Assembly: GCA_008360975.2 (NCBI GenBank)
Contig: CM039210.1
Span: 12,030,293 to 12,094,292, forward strand
Reading direction: 5' to 3'
Origin: Lichenostomus cassidix
Lineage: Eukaryota; Chordata; Aves; Passeriformes; Meliphagidae
Length of the DNA: 64,000 nucleotides
Shown here: positions 34,918 through 44,678 of the stretch, one piece after another
How positions within the stretch are numbered: the first letter of the stretch is position 1
Layout: every line of letters starts with the position of its first letter
The notes under the pieces: model-generated
Database searches by the model: none
The model's input: only the letters and a program-made list of their open reading frames with translations
Told to the model about the DNA's origin: nothing
Position numbers and translations under genes: made by a program

Positions 34918-35526
34918 ATGGAGACGGAGGTAGCCCAATTTTTATTGTTATGCTTTTTAGAAAAGCACGGACTTAGCAAAGGCAGCCTGTCGCATTTAGC
35001 TGGCCTGATGGTAGTGGGACAAGCTTATGGATTTTTTACAAATCCTATTACAGTATTCAATGTAGGAGAGTGGTTGAATTATGGAGCTACTTTACTTTTG
35101 GAGTGTGATAAAATTGCAAGAAAGCTTGGTAAGCCATGGAGTAAGGTCGTAGCCTGCTTGCAGGAGCATGCCATGGAACGGAACCTTGCGTGGCTGGCGG
35201 CACACGAGATAACAGCCACAAAGAGCAGAGAGAAACCTGTGAGTTACTGTGCTGCTTTTGATATGCGGGGCACTTTGGCGGCCGCGGCACAGCCGGGGAA
35301 GCCCCCCCCGCCAGGGGGGAGGGGGAATCGTAGCCCTCTATCGCTCCCAGCACTAGCAAGGGGAGGGTGCTCCATGCCACTGCCAGCAGCCGAGAATGCA
35401 GGGTTGCTCGATTGGATGAGGGACCTGTTCCTGTCTCAATGTATCGTGGAGCTTGGCGACTTTACGGCGAGAAACGTCTTGGCTGCTTTGTTTGAGTCAC
35501 TGTTGAATTTTTGCCAGAACAACTGA
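34918..35526 (+). CDS. gag: Shortened Gag: matrix plus linker
   Basis: A 202-codon frame starting with ATG after a ~270-bp leader. The N-terminal ~100 residues look like a beta/alpha-type matrix (LEKHGLSKGSLSHLAG, GEWLNYGATLLLECDKIA). A Pro/Gly-rich linker follows. The frame ends at TGA 35524-35526, overlapping the start of the nucleocapsid frame. A true capsid with major homology region is not seen, only a short helical piece (LDWMRDLFLSQCIVELGDF). Such a protein could bind membrane and, with the downstream frame, RNA. Confidence 0.65.
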   Translation: METEVAQFLLLCFLEKHGLSKGSLSHLAGLMVVGQAYGFFTNPITVFNVGEWLNYGATLLLECDKIARKLGKPWSKVVACLQEHAMERNLAWLAAHEITATKSREKPVSYCAAFDMRGTLAAAAQPGKPPPPGGRGNRSPLSLPALARGGCSMPLPAAENAGLLDWMRDLFLSQCIVELGDFTARNVLAALFESLLNFCQNN

Positions 35527-35900
35527 ATACGATGTTGGAGAGAGCTCAAATGTTGCGGGTGGGGAGCCGGAGTAGCCAGAAATCATTCCGGTGTTATCGA
35601 TGTGGCAGTGAAAAACAGATACGAAAGAACTGTAATGAAAAAGTTTGGTGTTCCCGCTGCAATAGAGATACTCACAGCACAGAAGTTTGTAGAAACAGAA
35701 AAAACAAACAGAAAGCGACCAGTGGCCGCACGGCAGCGGTGGCCCCTACCCTTCACTGCGCGCCGCCTGCATGGCACACAGACAGACCTGTGGCGGAAGT
35801 TGCTCCAACCGTGGTTTCCGATCAACTGGTAAAGAAAGCGGAAGTCCCAGAGGGTGCCCCGGTAGGCGGAGCCGCGAGCCATCCACGCCTCCTTCACTGA
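35511..35900 (+). CDS. gag: Nucleocapsid-like frame with zinc knuckles
   Basis: Overlaps the matrix frame by 16 bases in another frame, suggesting a frameshift mutation or programmed shift. A capsid tail (MLERAQMLRVGSR) leads to CYRCGSEKQIRKNC, which lacks the histidine of CCHC, then a complete CSRCNRDTHSTEVC (C-X2-C-X4-H-X4-C). A basic and Pro/Ala-rich tail follows. Nucleocapsids package genomic RNA; here one knuckle is probably non-functional. Confidence 0.7.
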   Translation: MPEQLNTMLERAQMLRVGSRSSQKSFRCYRCGSEKQIRKNCNEKVWCSRCNRDTHSTEVCRNRKNKQKATSGRTAAVAPTLHCAPPAWHTDRPVAEVAPTVVSDQLVKKAEVPEGAPVGGAASHPRLLH

Positions 35901-36059
35901 CCCAACGGTGATGCCTATGGTGAGACTCTAAACTCTACTCCTCCCCAAGGATGAGGAAATGATTGACAGCTTCAGCAGCGAACCAGAACTAACCAACAGC
36001 GTTGCCAGCAAAAACAGCAGTCTGATACAGAATTGAGTTGTTTTTCCTCATAGTCATGG

Positions 36060-36545
36060 AGAACTTTTAAGAGTTTCAAAGATGCGAATCTTCAGTACTC
36101 TGAACTAGAGGTCCTTCATCTCCCGCTCGGGAATCACGTCCATGTCGTTCCCCATGGCGGCAGTGGTCCCGCCGCGCTCTCCAGCTACAGATACAAATCT
36201 TTGAACACGTTCTCCAGCTGTTCTCTCCAAAACCTCTAATTATTCGCTTTGCCGGGTGAAACACCCATTGCCACGTGTTGACCAGCAGCACAGCCTTGCT
36301 ATAGCTGATCCGGTGCAGTTTCATGACTTTTCAGCTTTTCCAGAGTTTCAGGGAAATGTCTCTGAGCTTGGCTTTTTCTGTAAGCACTTGTCTTGGCAAG
36401 CCTTCACCACCTGCTGCAGCTCAGCAACTGAAACTCCCTGAAAATGTCCAAGCAGATGGAGCAGATCGACTCTTCCTTCAGCCTGGCTGCACTGACACCG
36501 AGACCAAAACCTATTTCCAGCGTTTTACTAATAAAGAAGCATTGT
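36060..36545. other. Non-viral-looking insert in the gag-only ERV
   Basis: On the minus strand, 36435-36512 reads ARLKEESICSICLDIFRE, close to the first part of a TRIM-type RING finger (C-X2-C). Further on, a strong translation context (GCCGCCATGGGG, ATG at 36155) opens 16 codons (MGNDMDVIPEREMKDL) to a TAG. AATAAA (36529 region) lies on the plus strand. This may be captured host transcript sequence in reverse orientation. The gene is not identified and chance is possible. Confidence 0.3.
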
Positions 36546-36789
36546 AACAAGATATTATCCTGATAAAAAATAACACCTTGATTACTAAAGCCTTGAACGA
36601 AAGCTGAATTTTGCTAAAGCATTACTAAAGATAGTGTTTGTATGTATGTGTGAATATTGTAAGCCTACTGAGAGTGTTGTTTGCTTTTCGAATGCTTTAA
36701 TGTGTAGATGAAACCTGTGACTGCTGAGAGTGTGATTTTGATCTCTTGAGAGTTTTAATGTGTGAATGAAAACATGTGAGTGAAGTTAT

Positions 36790-37100
36790 ACTGAACAGTC
36801 TAAACTACCTGTTAAGTATCTTTAGTTAAATATAGATTCTGTTAAAGTTAAGTAATAGTGAATTTAAATTCTATTAAGTTGTAAATTCTGTTAAAGTTAA
36901 AATTCTGTTAAGTAATATTAAGTGATGTTAATTTTAAATTCTGTTAAGTTTTAAATTTTGTTAGAGTTAAGTTGTTAAAGTGATATCAATTTTAAATTCC
37001 ATTATAGTTAAGTCCTATTTGTTAGTTTAAAATCAGATTTATTAAGTTTTATTCATTTTCAGTGATATTGATTTTAAGCTTTAAATTTGTTAGTTTATAT
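36790..37100. repeat. Degenerate TTAAGTT/TCTGTTAAG repeats
   Basis: Many imperfect copies of a motif like TTCTGTTAAGTTTAA in the ERV's 3' internal region. Similar repeats lie at 51330-51700. Confidence 0.7.
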
Positions 37101-37643
37101 TATTGTTCACAAAAGCTTTGCAGTTTCATTTTTCTCAGTTAAAGTCAAATAATAATATCTACTGTTTTCAAATATTCATCTTACCTTATATAGTTATCTA
37201 CAAAAATAGTAACATGTTAAGACACTCTCCTTATTGATATTAATCAAAGCTTGTTTATAAGATGTTCTAAGAAAACCCTTCCACTTAGCACCTAAGCTCT
37301 GGCCAAGCTTTGGTTCTAATTGGTTGGGAAACATGCCATGAGTCCCAAGTGTTCTGCATCAAAATGTGATCAAATAATTTTGACTTGCCAAATTGAGTTT
37401 ATAAAAGCTAAACCTTCTTCCAAGTAAACTTGGAGTCCTTGTCCGGAAAAGGTTCTCCAAGCTTTACCTGTGAAGTGAATGTTTTCAGCAATGACAGTTC
37501 CTAGACCATGGCAACATATCTAAATAACTAGTGAAATTTCCTTAGGTAAATTTATAACAATTCTAATAATAAGAATTACTTATAGCAAAGCAAATTAATC
37601 TGATAACAGACAACGTCTGTTCTCACAAGCGAAACGGGGGAAC

Positions 37644-38016
37644 TGTTGGAAAACGCAGTTTTCCAGCAAAACTTATGCTAACTAAACAGGCCTGAACAAA
37701 GCCTCAGCATAGTCAGGCCTCAGTAAAAATCCTAACAAGCTGTTATGAGAAACTAACACCTGGGAACCACAACTGTGTTTCTGAGCTGTGGGAAGAATGT
37801 CATGAGAAAGAATAGGGAGTCAGAAGTGTTATGAGAAAGAATAAGGGAGTCAACAGGAGGATCCCTGAATGTGTGAGAACAAACTGCAGATATGTGTGTA
37901 ACTATAATTAGTAACATCTGTAACAGTATATAAGTTTCTCGTTTGGTGAAATAAAATGGAGCTTACTCTATATCTCATATTGAGACTGCCGTGAGTTCCC
38001 TCTCGTCGCTACGTCA
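37644..38016 (+). repeat. 3' LTR of the gag-only ERV
   Basis: Starts TGTTGGAAAACGC right after a purine-rich GAAACGGGGGAAC (polypurine tract) and ends ...CTACGTCA, followed by the duplicated GAGTGA. Confidence 0.9.
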
Positions 38017-39502
38017 GAGTGACTCTATCAGTGGACAAGGGAAGGGCTACAGATGTCATTCATCTGGACTTCTGTAAAGCCTTTTACAACCCCCCCAACA
38101 TCCTTCTCTCTAAATTGGAGAGATAGGTATTTGAAGGGTGGACTGTTAGGTGGATGAGGAATTGGTTGGACAGTCTGTGGCAGGACCTTTCACCTCTGAT
38201 ACAACAAAAACTTACCTCCCCGTCACATATGGCTAAAGTCAGGCCAGAATGGTTTGTCATGTGATGAATTGTCCTGGTGTCTTGGAGTGATGTTATGATA
38301 ATCCTTTATCCCCTATCGTTGGCTTATATGCTCAAGAAAAAAAAACGTGGTCCTGTCGCTTTAACTACATTCAGCCGCAGAGAGAAACGCTGGTTGTTTT
38401 GAAAACTTTTTCCCCAAGCCTCGCTTCAGGGGAGGATTCTTGGCTCGGCAGAGACTGCGGGCTGGATGGCGGTTGGAGTGAGCTCTTTTCCGGTTCTTTT
38501 TTTTTTTCTTCTTTTCTTATTTTTTTTTTCTTTGTTTGGACCCCTTTTCTTCGATCTGCTTTGTCGCCCGGAGACCCAGGAGGGCCAGAGGACAGCAGAG
38601 CTCTCGGGGAGCTCCACCCGGCCCCGGGGGGGGGGGGCGAGGAGGAGAGGGGCTGCGTCTGAGGAAAAGGACTTTTTAATCAGGTTGAATAACTCCTTTT
38701 CACCTTGGTTTTCCCCTTCCCCTGTGCCTTGCAGGGCACTCTGCGTGGTTTTGTTAAATAAATAGTTTTTCCTTCACTTCCATCTAAGAGGTTCTGTTGT
38801 GGGTGGGGGAGGGGGTGTCGGAGCCCTTCGCTCTCGGAGGAGAGAGAGTTTTATCGTTAATCCAGGACACCTGGCTGAGAACCTCCTTAGCCTGCAATAA
38901 ACATCCTTTCTTAAATGGTGAGAAAGTATAAACCAAAATTAGTGACTAAAGACAGCTCTTTTTACAAATATTAAAGACCACTATGTTTTTCATGAAATCA
39001 GAAATCTCTTATACACTCTGAGTGTGTGGAGAGTTCTCCTCGATGCTAAGACGTTAGTATCGAGATACTTCCCTCGGATTGAGAGGAATTAAGATTCTCT
39101 GCACACCACTATCATTCGTTGGTAAGTGACATTGACTCCTAATCTATGCTATTTCTTCGCTAGCTGTAACATAGGTACATTTATTATCATGCACTGCATC
39201 TTATCTACTAACAGTTCTTTTCCTTTTATTCCTGTGTAGTACATCGTCTGGTTTAAGGTCTTATGTCTGTTTTCCTTGGTCTGTTCGAATAAATAATTCA
39301 TGTTTTAATAGGCCTGATTGGTCATTATTAAGAACTTGCTAGTGAGAGTGGGTTTTGGGGTGCTGGCCGCCTTAATAAAACTGCTGTGTACTGCCAGAAA
39401 CCTGTTAAAGGCATGGACTTGTCTAAGCTCTCCCATCTCCCATTCGTAACATGGTCACATTCAGAAGGTAGTAGTCAATGGCTCAATGTCCCAATGGACA
39501 TT
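38017..39502 (+). mobile_element. CR1 continuation, split by a B-type LTR
   Basis: From 38023 CR1 text resumes ([15 protein letters not shown], then RWMRNWLD) to about 38175. It continues at 39450-39502 with HIQKVVVNGSMSQW. The gap between is an LTR element. At 39503 the CR1 is cut again by another ERV and does not return in the window. Confidence 0.8.
38176..39449 (+). repeat. B-type LTR carrying a second LTR inside
   Basis: Starts TGTGGCAGGAC like the LTRs at 42798 and 63189. Its far end resembles theirs, with AATAAAACTGCTGTGTACTG before ...ATTCGTAACA. CAGTC on the left and TGGTC on the right are a degenerate target duplication. Within it, 38270-38869 starts TGTCCTGG and ends CCAGGACA (8-bp inverted ends), with AATAAA near 38757. 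That is a separate 600-bp LTR without a clear duplication. Confidence 0.6.
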
Positions 39503-39897
39503 TGTTGCGGATAAGAAAAACCCCACAAAATGAGGTCCTTGTTTCCCTTGTAAAACTCTTGCTCACTCCTGTTACTTCAGCTAACTAGAAAAGCATTCTG
39601 GGAATGACTCAGCTAAACTAGAGGTGAAAAACAAGTTATATAATTGGAAAACAATTGATAGAACAAATAAATGCTCACACCGTAGTGCTGATGGTTGGTT
39701 ATACCTGATGTGTGTTCCTATCTTGGTTTATGCAGGTCGTTTAAACACGTTTGTTGTGCCTCACAAGTATGTAAACTCATAACAAACTAACAGTTTAAAA
39801 ATCCTGTGCTTTTGCAATAAAGTGCTTCGGCTATATGAATGCTAAAGGTTGAATGAATGCTAAAGGAATGCTAAATTGCTGTCTCTCATCCGTTACA
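39503..39897 (+). repeat. 5' LTR of a beta-like ERV
   Basis: Starts TGTTGCGGATAAG and ends ...TCATCCGTTACA, with AATAAAGTGC near 39817. A candidate primer site, TGGTGCCTCGAACTTTGG, begins two bases later at 39900; I could not assign its tRNA. No 3' LTR partner was found. Confidence 0.75.
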
Positions 39898-39899
39898 AC

Positions 39900-39917
39900 T
39901 GGTGCCTCGAACTTTGG
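39900..39917 (+). promoter_or_regulatory. Candidate primer binding site, tRNA unassigned
   Basis: The position (two bases after the LTR) and the TGG start fit a primer binding site. The sequence does not match a tRNA 3' end that I can name. Confidence 0.6.
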
Positions 39918-40073
39918 GATTTCAGACACAGCGAGGAGAAAGACTGCAATGGGTAACGGAGCCCCACTGAACCAGGGAAAGGATTGATCACCGACTTTAA
40001 CTGAAGGATTCAGAATTTGCACGCACATCACCTTAAGCTGAGCAGCGGGGTACACACATAACGGGAGGAAATT

Positions 40074-41790
40074 ATGTCCCAGGAACAAAAGCAGAGCCTG
40101 GAAAATTTACGATGGCTCTTGCACAAGTACAACAAAGACATTTCAGATTCAGAATTACTTGCCTTGCTGGACTGGATGTCCAGGCATGTTAAAGACTTCC
40201 CCACAGCAGAAACTTTTCACTCGGACACCTGGCGGGTGGTGGGACAGAAGCTTTTCCATGTCGCCGCGGGCAGTGACGCTGACTCTTCTAGGCGCCTCAC
40301 TACTTGGGGAATTATGGCAACTCTTAAAGAAATCGACACAGAGTTGTGCTCTCAGCCAGCTCTAGAAGCTAATTCCCCCGGCCCGTCAGCTCTTCTGGCA
40401 CCGATTCTCACGGTACTGGCCTCTCTGCCAGCAGCAGCACCCGCTGCGGCTCCGCCGGTTCCCTGCGGAGCCGCCTGTCTGCCTGTCACTCCCCCCGCTG
40501 CAGCTTCTCCGTCGGATCCCCCTGGAGCGGCCTCTCCACCAGCCACTCCCCCTGCAGCGCCTTCTCTACTGACTAGCCCCGGAGCGGCTTCTCTGCCGGC
40601 CGCATCCCCCGCAGCGGCTCCTTCACTGGCCGCTTCACCGCTGCCCCCTCCATGGGCGCCCTGCCAGAGGCGGCCACTCCACCAGCAGTGCCTGCTCTAC
40701 CAGAGCCCTCCCGTCCCAGGCCCTCGCTCCCCTGGCAGCAGCTCTAGACATCCAGCCCCCCCCCAAGGTCAAGCTACCCCCTGAGGAGGTGATTGCTTCA
40801 GATAGCCCTCCTAACTCAGGCCACCGTGTCAATCCTGAGGCCATAAATCCCGGGCAGGTGGCAGTTTTATACTCTTCACAGCATGATGATGCTACGGCAC
40901 ATCATTGGCAAAAATGCCAAGAGGATGCGATAAAGCATGGAGATTTGGAGGTTATTACTGCATGTCCAGTTATCTATGAACCACATCAACCTCCTGCTTA
41001 CAAAGACTTAGACCATTTCATCATTAGAGAGCTGCAAAAATTAGTGCAGGAGAGTGGTGTCTCTTCCCATCATGTCGCAACCTATTTAGAGTCCATAAGT
41101 GCTGCCTATGTTTTCACACCTAGTGATTTGAAATATCTGAGGAAAATGATTTTGAGCATGACAGAGTTTGCAGTTTGGCTTTCCAATTACCATGAATCCT
41201 GCATGGCTCAGGAGGGAGCTTTACCGTTAAGGAAGCCGCCTATGGCTGTCATTCAGTTAACAGGTGACAGTGCATATGCAAGCCCCAGGGTACAGACAGG
41301 CTATCTTCATGATGTATACACCATCATTACCCAGATCTCTCTTCAAGTGCTCTGACAGCTCCCAGGAGCAGGCAGGGATTCTAACGTCTTTTGCTAAAAT
41401 CTTACAGGGTTTGACAGAACTGTATACGCAGTTTTTGGATAGGCTGCAGGCTGCGCTCTCCCAACAGGTTGATAGTGATGACGCACAGGATATTCTGTTG
41501 TGACAACTCATGTATGAAAATGCAAATGATAATTGTAAAAAAGCACTGTTATCAGTTCACAGAGTAATTGTGACATAGTCGAGATGGTTAGAACCTGTCA
41601 GAATGTGGGTTCCCCGTCCCATAGCACTAGCTCTCTTGCAGTGGCTCTCACCGCTCATATCCGAATGTCGCAGGAGGCTGGCTGTTACAACTGCAGCTCC
41701 AATGACCACCTTAAAAAAGAGTGCCCTGTTGTAACGTGTGTCCTTCCTGTCCCTGACCCCGCCCCCCTGACCCCTTCTGACTGGATGTGA
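40074..41790 (+). pseudogene. gag: Broken gag (MA, Pro-rich, CA, one zinc knuckle)
   Basis: A short upstream frame (MGNGAPLNQGKD, ATG at 39949) ends in TGA. The main frame starts at 40074 with a beta-like matrix (LLHKYNKDISDSELLALLDW, DTWRVVGQKLFHVAAG). A long Pro/Ala linker follows with units like TPPAAPS. Capsid continues in a second frame (40789-41355), the major-homology-like QGLTELYTQFLDRLQAAL lies in a third (about 41410-41460), and a CCHC knuckle CYNCSSNDHLKKEC is at 41680-41730. Several frameshifts make it a pseudogene. No pol follows before the nested LTRs. Confidence 0.8.
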
Positions 41791-42157
41791 GTCAGGACCG
41801 CCCCCCATCCCTAGAGATAAAATCCCCAGCAAGATCCGGAACAGCCTCTTTGGTTCTGGACTCATATGGAGCCTGCACCCTCCCTTGCCTTCCCTTCCCC
41901 CTCCCCAGTCTCCCCACTCCTCCCCTGTTTTCCTCAATAAAAACACCATGCAGACCAGGAACCAAACAGCTGCCTTTCTAAACCTGCAACGCTTCTACAA
42001 GAACCGTGTCTGACCAGCCCCACAGCTCGTGGCCATGGAATGACCATCCTGCGTGTTCCGGTTCTAGGGCAGCCCTCCCCCGCAGCAGGGGGGGGCTGCC
42101 CTCAGGTTTTGCACTGCTGCAGTGCCCCCTACTGACAGCCAGGAAAAAATCCCCTTC
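41731..42157 (+). other. Pyrimidine-rich stretch, possible LTR
   Basis: Contains AGATAAAATCC, then AATAAA near 41936, in a C-rich setting, which could be a solo or 3' LTR starting TGTAACGTGTG. The ends are not supported by a duplication. Confidence 0.3.
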
Positions 42158-42162
42158 ACAGG

Positions 42163-42797
42163 TGTCAGACTGAAATAGTTCATGCCTCAAACATTGATAT
42201 AAAGTTTTGCTCATTATAACAAAAAGTGTATAAAGAAGCTACAATCAAAGAAGCCTCCCTGATGATACCTGACTGGGACTTTGGACTGAATCAAACTGCT
42301 GAGATTAGATAAAGGGAAACCTATTGTTCAATCATCTCAGGCTGAGGGAAAGGTATGCATACACAAAGGCCAAAGCCACCAGCTCCACTGAGCATCATCC
42401 CTGGCTGAGTATTGGGGTGGGGGCAGAGCACAGCTCACAGAAGCCAGGTTTACACAAACTGGCCCAGCTGTGGAACCCCCAACCCCACAGGCCACATCCA
42501 CAGGACTTTCACGTGAGAGGCAGCTGAGGGGGAGTCACAATCCATCAAAGACCCCCCAAATGCTAGGCTTTGCACCGCAGGACTGCAGGTGATGCAAGCA
42601 GAGTATGCTGCTAGAGACTGCCCCCTCCCCCAGGGGGACACCCCTGGACATTGCCCCTGGCCTGAGTGTATATTAACCCATGGCATTCTGTGCTTTCCAG
42701 GGGGACCACCACCAAGAAGACCAGCTGGAGAGGATCAACGCAACATCGTTGGGATCCATGGATGGTGATATTTTCTTTCTCCCTCTTTCTGTCCCCC
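42163..42797 (+). repeat. Outer solo LTR 'A', left part
   Basis: Starts TGTCAGACTGAAAT. It is cut at 42797 by LTR B and resumes at 50616/50621. The whole element is flanked by ACAGG at 42158-42162 and 50780-50784. Confidence 0.8.
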
Positions 42798-43511
42798 TGT
42801 GGCAGGATGCTCCCCCCTCCCCCTTCTCTCTCTGATCAGTCCCAAGAAATAGATGGCTCAGATTTAGGTTGATAGCCTAATCAACAGCTACCTGGTGCTG
42901 GCGACTGAAAGTCTGAAAAGACACTCCCCTGTGGAATGTAGAGAGAATGTGAGAAATTTTCAGTGACTACAAATACACACTTTTATCCTATAAAAAGCTC
43001 ATGAAATCTCAGAAAGGTAGAAGCTTTCTACATGGACATTGGAGTGTGGAGTAAAGCCTTCTCCCCAGGGTTTGGATGCAGCCCTGTAGTTACTTCCCTG
43101 GGATTGTGTGAGGACGCTGATGTATCCCCAGCTCCAAAAATTGGATTTGGTAAGATCATCGAGTTTCCTAGATTGTATTATTCCAGCTAACTTATAGGTA
43201 CCTTTCTTAACTTGCATTTCAGCTAGCTCAAGCAAGCATTTCTTAACTTGCATTATAGTTCAAGCAAACATTTCTTGCATTTTTAACTATTTTTATAGTT
43301 CAAACAAGGTTTTACCCCATAATTGCATTTTTAACTATTGTAGTGTTGCAATTATGTATTCATTATGTGTTTATGTGTGTCAATCTGTTCTATGTTTGTA
43401 TGTTTGTTATGTTCTGTGTCTAATAAATGGTATTTTTAGACAAATCGGCCAGATATCAAAGAATCTTGCAAACGGGACTAAGTCTTGGGGAACTAGCTAT
43501 CTTAAAGTCTG
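42798..43511 (+). repeat. Middle solo LTR 'B', left part
   Basis: Starts TGTGGCAGGATGC and closely follows the intact LTR at 63189-63897, including CTAATAAATGGTATTTT. It is cut at 43511 by the ERV-L-like provirus and finishes at 50567-50615 (...CACGCAAGACA). CCCCC flanks it (42793-42797 and 50616-50620). Confidence 0.85.
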
Positions 43512-44401
43512 TGTCGGGGGTTGAGAATTTCTTCCCATTCCTGTTGCTACGCAACAAATGGCCCGATGTTCAGAGCGATCAAGCCTTTTTTAAAAAGACA
43601 AAGGCTAGGTTTGGGCAGGGCAAGGTGGGGGAGAGCCGGTCCTGGGAACTGACTCTCATGGTTCGGACACTGAGGGTAGAGGCTGCTGGCTCTTGGCTTT
43701 CCAGCTGCTACCAGAGGAAATCCAACAGTGCCCTGTTTCTCTTCCCTCCTGGCTGGGTGAGCTTTGATTCAACTTTTCTCCTCACGGGGAAGGGCACGTT
43801 TCCCCCCCCCCGGGCTGTGTTCCCTCATGGCTGCTGCCGGGAGAGTCCGGCTGCCTCTGCTGCCTGCCCCTGCCCTCTGCCGCACGAGACCGCGGCGTCT
43901 GCTGTGACTGTAGAAATTCTCGCTGGCCGGAGAGAGAGAGTGCCCGCTCCTGCTGCCCTGTTCCCTCGCTGCCCTGAGCTGTTTTCCGCTGCCCTGTTTT
44001 CTCAGCCCGTCCGCCATTGCAGTTGCCGGACGGTGACCTGACCCTGCGCCAGAGTGCCACCTGCAGCCGCTCGGCAGTCATCGCACCTGCCCTGGCCGGC
44101 CGGGAGCTCAACAGCGCCCCTGCTGCTTGCAACCGTGATTGCACCACACGGGAGAAGGCTCAGCAGCTCACGTTATCTGCTGTTTGGTTTTCTGGTTCTA
44201 GTTGTGGTTGCTATTATTGTTATTGTTTGTTTATAGATACTAGTAAAGAACTGATACTCCTTTTTCCCATACCTTTGCCTGAAAGCCCTTGATTTACAAA
44301 ATTAAATAATTCGGGGGGAGGAGGGGACGAAAAATCACATCCTCTGCTCTAGGGGAAGGTTCAACCTCTCTTGGCAGACACCTGTCTTTCAAACCAAGAC
44401 A
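43512..44401 (+). repeat. 5' LTR of the ERV-L-like provirus
   Basis: Starts TGTCGGGGGTTGAG and ends ...AAACCAAGACA. The middle is GC-rich. AAATTAAATAATTC near 44299 sits where a poly(A) signal would lie, but no exact AATAAA is seen. Confidence 0.92.
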
Positions 44402-44406
44402 GATCT

Positions 44407-44424
44407 TGGCGCCCAACGTGGGGC
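44407..44424 (+). promoter_or_regulatory. Primer binding site, tRNA-Lys1,2
   Basis: TGGCGCCCAACGTGGGGC is a perfect match to the tRNA-Lys(1,2) site used by spumaviruses, visna and Mason-Pfizer virus. It lies five bases after the LTR end. Confidence 0.93.
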
Positions 44425-44486
44425 CCGAGGGCATTGGAAGAAAAAGGAATAACAGTTTCTGTGAGACCTATTTTAGTGTGGTGAAC

Positions 44487-44678
44487 ATGAAAACCTCATT
44501 AAGTGGTACTATGCTGAGTATACCCTGGTTTGGTTGGCACATAATTGTGACCACATTTTTCCCATTTGCAGCTCCCTACCTAAACATGGGTCCTATAACT
44601 AAGGTTATTGTGGCTGTCATCCAGTTTGCACAATGGGCCAATAGGGTGAAGAACTTCTGGATCTTCAGTTCATTTTAA
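44487..44678 (+). CDS. Small hydrophobic ORF overlapping the gag start
   Basis: 63 codons from ATG 44487. Two hydrophobic segments (WHIIVTTFFPFAAPYL and VIVAVIQFAQW) suggest a membrane peptide. Its TAA overlaps the gag ATG by one base (TAATG), an arrangement that allows termination-reinitiation. It may instead be a displaced N-terminus of Gag. I do not know a homologue. Confidence 0.45.
   Translation: MKTSLSGTMLSIPWFGWHIIVTTFFPFAAPYLNMGPITKVIVAVIQFAQWANRVKNFWIFSSF

Larger units (their letters stand above)
34259..38016 (+). mobile_element. Gag-only ERV, 3.76 kb, complete LTR pair
   Basis: Two LTRs of 372 and 373 bp, flanked by an exact 6-bp duplication GAGTGA (34253-34258 and 38017-38022) within the CR1 body. 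Inside are a tRNA-Trp-type primer site, a shortened gag and about 1.7 kb without viral coding capacity. No pro, pol or env is visible. With LTRs differing at roughly ten positions by eye it is fairly young and must have been mobilised by proteins from another virus. Confidence 0.9.

Noticed and set aside
43727..44292. Frames in the LTRs of the ERV-L-like provirus repeated at 49.9 and 59.3 kb
   Set aside because: Repeated because the LTR is repeated. The frames differ between copies and have no viral motif.
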